A stretch of 19,480 bases of DNA from JBDUDR01 sp040002845. GTDB lineage: Bacteria; Actinomycetota; Actinomycetes; Propionibacteriales; Nocardioidaceae. The translations under genes were made by a program, and so were the position numbers. Position 1 is the stretch's first letter. Each line of letters begins with the position of its first letter. Location of the stretch: contig JBDUDR010000042.1 of assembly GCA_040002845.1 (NCBI GenBank), positions 1 to 19,480 on the forward strand, given 5' to 3'. Under the pieces are notes generated by a model, which was not told where the DNA came from, made no database searches, and saw nothing but the letters and a program-made list of their open reading frames with translations. Below, one piece after another: positions 15,724 through 19,480 of this stretch.

Positions 15724-16218
15724 TTACCGTTCGAAGGCTTGGTGGAAGGCTGCAGCGGTCTCCGCGTTCCACTCGGTCGTGTAGCCGCAAGGGTTCACCA
15801 CACCATGGGCGGCGGTGACCAGGTAGCGCTTTGACTCGCCAAAGGTCACCCCGCCATCCAGAGCCACCATGGAAGGGTCCGGTGAGGTCAGCTCAACCTG
15901 TTTCGAGTCCCCGCCGCGGTACCAGTGATCCACGTCAAGGAGAACCGTCCCCTTGCCCACATCGACCACCGTGCCCGAGAAGGCGACCGGCATGTCGGCC
16001 AGGATGTCGACCGAGAACTGGATGCACGATCCCATGCTTGTGCCCGGACTCGCGACGCCGAGTCTTATAGGTTGTGCATCGGCCGAGGTCGGCGGCTGGA
16101 CATCATCTTGTCCGTCCCCAAGGGCGGCGTAGCCACCGACGCCGACAATCGCGACGGCGGCCACCGCCGCCGCGAGAGCCCATCGGCGTCGACCCGGAGC
16201 CTTCTCCGTAGAAATCAT
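15724..16218 (-). CDS. Membrane-anchored extracytoplasmic protein of unknown function
   Basis: A 164-residue protein with a short basic N-terminus (PGRRR), one hydrophobic helix (about 13-33) and an outside domain of about 130 residues. That domain has two Cys (GSCIQF and NPCGYT) that may form a disulfide, a short beta-rich middle (GTVVDVGKGTVLLDVDHWY) and a conserved-looking SKRYLVTAAHG. No family is recognised. The ATG at 16218 has GGAGG 5 nt upstream (16224-16228). An in-frame ATG at 16326 also has a purine-rich site and would add 36 cytoplasmic residues, so the start is not settled. The gene converges on the metzincin-like gene across the shared terminator. Confidence 0.65.
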   Translation of the reverse strand: MISTEKAPGRRRWALAAAVAAVAIVGVGGYAALGDGQDDVQPPTSADAQPIRLGVASPGTSMGSCIQFSVDILADMPVAFSGTVVDVGKGTVLLDVDHWYRGGDSKQVELTSPDPSMVALDGGVTFGESKRYLVTAAHGVVNPCGYTTEWNAETAAAFHQAFER

Positions 16219-16803
16219 CGTTCCCTCCACGAGGTCTGCCATCCATGACGAAGCCGCGTGCTTCGCGTCCGGTTCCGTGCGTTCACGCCATCCAAGTGCT
16301 CTCCACTCCAACGACTGCCCATCCATCGCCCCTCTCCGCCGCCGTCACGCGGGTTAGACGTTCAGCTCCGTGACTGCGTTGCAACCGGACCGGAGAAGTT
16401 TCCGCCAACCATGCTGTCGCGGATAGCAGGCATATCTGAACCTCTCAGAGAGACGTCAACCCTGAGGAGGAACGCGATGGACACGCATGCTCGCCGCGTC
16501 AGGTGATCGGCCGGCGGGCCGACGGCGCCACCGCTCTTGGGGGATCGACGGCGTCACTGGTCGGGCGTTCGTCTGGTTCTTGCGCCGACTGGCGTCACCG
16601 TACGGCCATGTTTGCAAACGCTGCCGACCCGCTCCTGCTGGTCGCCGGCTCGTAGCGGGACTGCGGTTTCTCCTGGATCGGCGGGTGCACTAGCGGTGGG
16701 CATCCGGTAAGCGGGCGGTGGTGGTGACCAGTCTCGTCACGGCTCAGGTGGCCGCGGACGGCGATTGGGTCGCCTGCGCGTTCCCGCACGAGACGCTCGG
16801 AGC
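16219..16803. other. Region without a convincing gene
   Basis: About 0.58 kb with no recognisable protein. A strong AGGAGGAACGCG site precedes a 9-codon open frame (16477-16506, MDTHARRVR), which could be a leader peptide or chance. CTCTC-A-GAGAG at 16442-16452 is a small palindrome. A stop-bounded stretch ending with TAG at 16806 (VVVTSLVTAQVAADGDWVA, from about 16718) looks protein-like and may be a fragment of a lost gene. The region may be decayed DNA between two gene blocks. The first 108 bp would be coding if the preceding minus-strand gene starts at 16326. Confidence 0.4.
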
Positions 16804-17415
16804 CTAGGAGCCCGTGACCAGGAGCTCCTGATGCATACCGTCGGCGTAGTGGTTGCGTAGGTTGCAGAAGAGCTCGTAACGTCCCGGAGCCAGCGTCAGG
16901 GTGATCCAGCTCACTGTGCCCGCATGGATGCCGTCGCCCGTTCCGGCGCGGCAGCTGGTGGAGGCCTCACCCAGACTTCTCGTCTCATCGACCTTGCCGT
17001 CGGACCCCGGAATCCGCACGCCAGCCCCAGAACCGTCGGCAAGGGGCACGACCACTAGCTCGTGGGTACGCCAGCCGATGTTCGTTGCCACCAGCGTCAC
17101 CGTTCCGGCGACCACGCTGGCCGGGGCGGCCCGCAGCATCATGTGAGCACCGAGTGGGGCGGTGCCGCCCATCATCCGGGTCATCCCCATGTCGGCGAGG
17201 ATGACGTTGATCAAGCGCCCGGGCAGATGCGCCGGGGGTGTGCAGGTCAGCCTGGAGTAGTGGTACGCCGACCCGCCGCCCATCATCCCCGAACCAGGCT
17301 GCGGGCTGGTTGAGGAACCTGGATGCTGGTTGGTGGAGGTGCATCCCGCCAGAGTCAGACTGGCGATGGCAGCCCCCATCGCCAGCGCTTTCCTCGGTGT
17401 CGAAGCGATTCTCAT
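16804..17415 (-). CDS. Sulfocyanin-like cupredoxin lipoprotein
   Basis: A 203-residue lipoprotein with lipobox LAGC (Cys25) and a Ser/Pro/Gly/Met linker (about 26-48, including GMMGGG). Its C-terminal domain (about 85-203) is a cupredoxin with a complete type 1 copper site: His118 (WRTHELVV), Cys184, His189 and Met194 in FCNLRNHYADGM. The Cys-x4-His-x4-Met loop resembles sulfocyanin. An insert with Met-rich MGMTRMMGG (about 76-84) could also bind copper. It would sit on the outer face of the membrane as a one-electron carrier or copper-binding protein. A CsoR-type operator lies 69 bp upstream, so expression probably rises with copper. The ribosome binding site is weak. Confidence 0.82.
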   Translation of the reverse strand: MRIASTPRKALAMGAAIASLTLAGCTSTNQHPGSSTSPQPGSGMMGGGSAYHYSRLTCTPPAHLPGRLINVILADMGMTRMMGGTAPLGAHMMLRAAPASVVAGTVTLVATNIGWRTHELVVVPLADGSGAGVRIPGSDGKVDETRSLGEASTSCRAGTGDGIHAGTVSWITLTLAPGRYELFCNLRNHYADGMHQELLVTGS

Positions 17416-17484
17416 GCCCGTCCCACAAACGTTTCTCGATAGGAACCACGCCGAACAGCGGGTGTCCCGTCATCCTCACAAGGA

Positions 17485-17501
17485 ATACCCATTAGGGGTA
17501 T
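17485..17501. promoter_or_regulatory. CsoR-type operator 2
   Basis: ATACCCATTAGGGGTAT has perfect 6-bp arms (ATACCC/GGGTAT) around a 5-nt spacer. It has the same length and outer bases as operator 1 in the csoR promoter. It lies between the divergent cupredoxin gene and the rightward membrane-protein genes. No clean -35/-10 pair is visible, so which side it controls, or both, is unclear. Confidence 0.7.
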
Positions 17502-17611
17502 AGGCCTTTGGCCCTTGTGCACGGGACCATCGGCCCTGGTGGCCGACCTCGCACGGGGGCAGGCTCAAGTCATCACACAAGGAGCTGGGAAACCGCCGGA
17601 GGGTAGGAGCA

Positions 17612-18046
17612 ATGAAACGTCAGCAGTTGCCGATGTACGCGCTCGCCTTGGCGGTGCTGATCGTCTGGCTCGCCGCAGTGGGGGTGCCAGTCACGACCCT
17701 GCTTTTCGGCTTGATCGTGCTCGCCTGCCCGCTGATGATGATGTTGATGATGGGCGGCATGCACGGCGGTGGTCACGATTCGCCCCCCGATCGCCCAAGT
17801 CTCCCGCCCGAGCAGGGCCACGACGAGCGCTCCGCCCCGAGCCCTCATCTAACCGGGCGAGGCGGCAGGAGGAGGTTTGATGTTCTGGTACGGCGACCAC
17901 ATGAGCGGCTGGGGGTACGCGCTGATGGGTGTGAGCATGCTCGCCTTCTGGGGGTTGGTGATCACGGTCATCTTCGCGTTCGTGCGCTACCTCGGCGGCG
18001 GCGGGCAAGACCGCCAAGCCGCGCCGCCAGGCCGACCCACGGCTGA
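17612..18046 (+). CDS. Small membrane protein with Met/His-rich segment
   Basis: The N-terminal 60 residues look genuine: two hydrophobic segments (about 8-25 and 27-44) run into CPLMMMLMMGGMHGGGHD, rich in Met and His and a plausible Cu(I)/Cu(II)-binding patch. GGAGGG at 17598-17603 lies 8 nt before the ATG. The frame then runs on to 144 residues, but the last 56 overlap the next gene out of frame and are Arg/His/Ala-rich, like a shadow frame. The ancestral protein was probably about 75-90 residues and may have lost its stop by a frameshift. No named family is assigned. It lies downstream of CsoR-type operator 2 and close to the SHOCT gene. Confidence 0.6.
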   Translation: MKRQQLPMYALALAVLIVWLAAVGVPVTTLLFGLIVLACPLMMMLMMGGMHGGGHDSPPDRPSLPPEQGHDERSAPSPHLTGRGGRRRFDVLVRRPHERLGVRADGCEHARLLGVGDHGHLRVRALPRRRRARPPSRAARPTHG

Positions 18047-18134
18047 AGAAGTCCTGGCCGACCGGTTCGCCCGCGGCAAAATTGACGAGCAGGAGTACCG
18101 GCAGCGGTTGAAGGCACTGCGCACCGGTGCTTAG
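17880..18134 (+). CDS. SHOCT-domain small membrane protein
   Basis: An 84-residue protein with an aromatic N-terminus (FWYGDHMSGWGY), one membrane helix (about 17-36), a Gly-rich joint and a C-terminal SHOCT motif (TAEEVLADRFARGKIDEQEYRQRL, in which LADRFARGKIDEQEY is diagnostic). SHOCT domains are short oligomerisation or docking tails common in actinobacterial membrane proteins; no enzymatic role is known. AGGAGGAGG at 17867-17875 lies 4 nt before the ATG. It overlaps the extended end of the preceding frame by 167 bp. Such proteins often accompany copper-resistance genes, which suits this site. Confidence 0.85.
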   Translation: MFWYGDHMSGWGYALMGVSMLAFWGLVITVIFAFVRYLGGGGQDRQAAPPGRPTAEEVLADRFARGKIDEQEYRQRLKALRTGA

Positions 18135-18178
18135 ACACCGGCGCGATCCTGACCGTCCCACCCTACGGAGGCTTTGAG

Positions 18179-18742
18179 ATGCCCAACCGCAGGGCGCTGC
18201 CCGGCGCCCGATTCTGGCCGATGGCAGCACTCACAACCGCGCTACTTGTCCTGACACCGAGCGTCGCTTGGGCCCACGGCGAGGGAGAGAGCAACATGGC
18301 GTTCGACCTGGTGCGGCAGGCAATCGGCCTGATCGTCAACACGCCGGATGACACCGCGGCGATCGAAGACAAGATCAACGACGCGCTGCACGCGGAGGAC
18401 AAGTCCGACGTGAAGATGCCCCCAGTCCAACGAGCCATAGAGGCGCTGGACAGCGGTGACCTCGATCAAACCCGGCTTCTGTTGGAGGTTGCCATCGGCG
18501 CTCGTTCTGGCACTGACAGCAGCGAACCGGTCCGGCTCGGGACCGCCCCACCGGTTACCGGGGAGGAGACCGGCACGCTCGCCGCGACCGACCCGTTGCC
18601 TGGCCGGGATGGGCTGAGCGGCGGTGACTGGGCCCTGCTGATCGCATCCGTGCTCGTGGGGCTGATGGGTGCCGCCGCGGCGTTCTGGCTACGCCCTGAA
18701 TCCGCCCGAACAGCGGCAGTTCGGCGGGGTGATCCCTCATGA
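18179..18742 (+). CDS. Exported single-TM protein preceding cytochrome b
   Basis: A 187-residue protein with a signal peptide ending AWA (residue 32) before HGEGES, a helical domain of about 75 residues (MAFDLVRQAIGLIVN to LDQTRLLLEVAIGA), a Thr/Glu/Pro-rich linker and a C-terminal membrane helix (about 150-170) followed by an Arg-rich tail. It is therefore anchored with its main domain outside. No family is recognised. Signal cleavage would leave an N-terminal His, as in CopC. CGGAGG (18166-18171) sits 7 nt before the ATG. The stop overlaps the cytochrome b start (ATGA), so it is probably an accessory part of that electron-transfer unit. Confidence 0.72.
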   Translation: MPNRRALPGARFWPMAALTTALLVLTPSVAWAHGEGESNMAFDLVRQAIGLIVNTPDDTAAIEDKINDALHAEDKSDVKMPPVQRAIEALDSGDLDQTRLLLEVAIGARSGTDSSEPVRLGTAPPVTGEETGTLAATDPLPGRDGLSGGDWALLIASVLVGLMGAAAAFWLRPESARTAAVRRGDPS

Positions 18743-19480
18743 GCGACACCGCCTCCACCCCCCCGGTATCCGTCGCACCTGAGCCGAAACCCCGGTGGGG
18801 CCGCCAGTTGCACGACGCCATCGACGAGCGGCTCGGCATCAAGGCCATCGAGTACCCGGTGCCCGCGCACGCCAACACCGTCGCCTACAGCCTCGGCGGA
18901 CTGACCGCGTTCTCGCTGGTGATTCTCATCGTCACCGGGGTCATCCTCTCGCAGTTCTACAACCCCGACCCGGTGCTGGCCAACGAATCGGTGCGGCACA
19001 TCGTCGAGGATGTCCGGGCCGGGCGGTTCGTGCGCGGCCTGCACTTCTGGGCCGCCGAGGCCATGTATGTGCTGGCCATCCTGCACCTGCTGCGGATCTA
19101 CTTCACCGGCTCCTACAAACGGCCCCGCGAAGGCAACTGGCTGATCGGTGTGGCCATGCTCGCCCTCACCATAGGCGCCCTATTCACCGGAACCGTGTTG
19201 AAATGGGACCAGGAAGGCTACGAGGCTCTCGCCCACAACCTGGAGATCGGCAAGCTGCTCGGCGGACTCGGCTTCTGGTTCAATCCCGACCTGACCTCCA
19301 ACGCTCCGATCCTGGTGCGGTTGTACATCGCGCACGTGTCCATGATCCCGATGCTCATCATCGGACTGCTCGTGCTGCACGCCCTGCTCGTTAAGCGGCA
19401 CAAGATCTCCCCTCGACCGAACAATCCCACCGAGGCCGGGGAGTCGTTCGAGCCGTTCACCCACCACATGCGACGCATCG
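18739..19480 (+). CDS. Cytochrome b6-type membrane subunit (partial, cut by window end)
   Basis: The open frame starts at the ATGA overlap and runs off the right edge (247 complete codons). It encodes the N-terminal four-helix haem-binding part of cytochrome b/b6. The first His pair, in GLHFWAAEAMYVLAILHLL, is separated by 13 residues. The second pair, in the segment AHVSMIPMLIIG to VLHALL, is separated by 14, the spacing of b6 rather than mitochondrial-type b. KWDQEGYEAL lies between the haem helices. It would bind two b haems and pass electrons between a quinol and a Rieske/cytochrome partner, none of which is visible here. Confidence 0.88.
   Translation, partial: MSDTASTPPVSVAPEPKPRWGRQLHDAIDERLGIKAIEYPVPAHANTVAYSLGGLTAFSLVILIVTGVILSQFYNPDPVLANESVRHIVEDVRAGRFVRGLHFWAAEAMYVLAILHLLRIYFTGSYKRPREGNWLIGVAMLALTIGALFTGTVLKWDQEGYEALAHNLEIGKLLGGLGFWFNPDLTSNAPILVRLYIAHVSMIPMLIIGLLVLHALLVKRHKISPRPNNPTEAGESFEPFTHHMRRI

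Noticed and set aside
16487..16693. 68-residue frame in the orphan region
   Set aside because: No ribosome binding site, Arg-rich composition and no recognisable family.
1..19480. CRISPR arrays, tRNA/rRNA genes, transposases, phage genes
   Set aside because: No regularly spaced repeats, no tRNA-like cloverleaf or rRNA segment, and no integrase or transposase motifs were seen in either strand.

Overview
This is high-GC DNA with actinobacterial habits: GTG starts, ATGA and GTGA stop/start overlaps, short AGGAGG-type ribosome binding sites, a CsoR copper sensor and a CmtR-type ArsR sensor. The genus cannot be fixed from the sequence. The window is best read as a heavy-metal (mainly copper) resistance and handling region, with a block of secreted or protease-related genes on its left.

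Left block (1-6640). A TIGR03086/DinB-like protein is followed by a 150-bp intergenic stretch crowded with palindromes. Next comes a two-gene operon for a protealysin-like M4 metalloprotease and its emfourin-type inhibitor. Then come a secreted LVIVD-repeat protein, an unrecognised lipoprotein and, convergently, a second secreted LVIVD-repeat protein.

Copper core (6750-12134). A promoter with a CsoR-type operator drives csoR, a small HMA copper chaperone and a CopA-type P1B ATPase (CPC motif). A second P1B ATPase follows, with a His/Met-rich N-terminus and an unusual CPD transmembrane motif.

Soft-metal operon (12264-14237). A cmtR-like regulator has all three CmtR cysteines at the expected positions. 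It appears to be transcribed as a leaderless mRNA from a promoter that contains a perfect palindrome. Two overlapping CDF efflux genes follow. The first is atypical: it has no cytoplasmic domain and carries Asp/Glu/Gln/Cys at the metal positions. The second is a normal CzcD/ZitB-like protein. A third, decayed CDF gene lies just downstream on the other strand (14321-14787).

Right block (14903-19480). A secreted metzincin-like protein has Gln in place of the first zinc His. It faces an unrecognised membrane-anchored protein across a shared terminator hairpin. After about 0.5 kb of non-coding or decayed DNA comes a sulfocyanin-like cupredoxin lipoprotein on the minus strand. A second CsoR-type operator lies between it and a rightward run: a Met/His-rich small membrane protein, a SHOCT protein, a secreted single-TM protein, and a cytochrome b6-type gene cut by the window edge. 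The likely logic is Cu(I) sensing by CsoR, cytoplasmic trafficking and export by the chaperone and ATPases, and copper handling on the outer face by the cupredoxin and Met/His-rich proteins beside a bc/b6f-like electron-transfer unit. The last step is inference from gene order and the shared operator.
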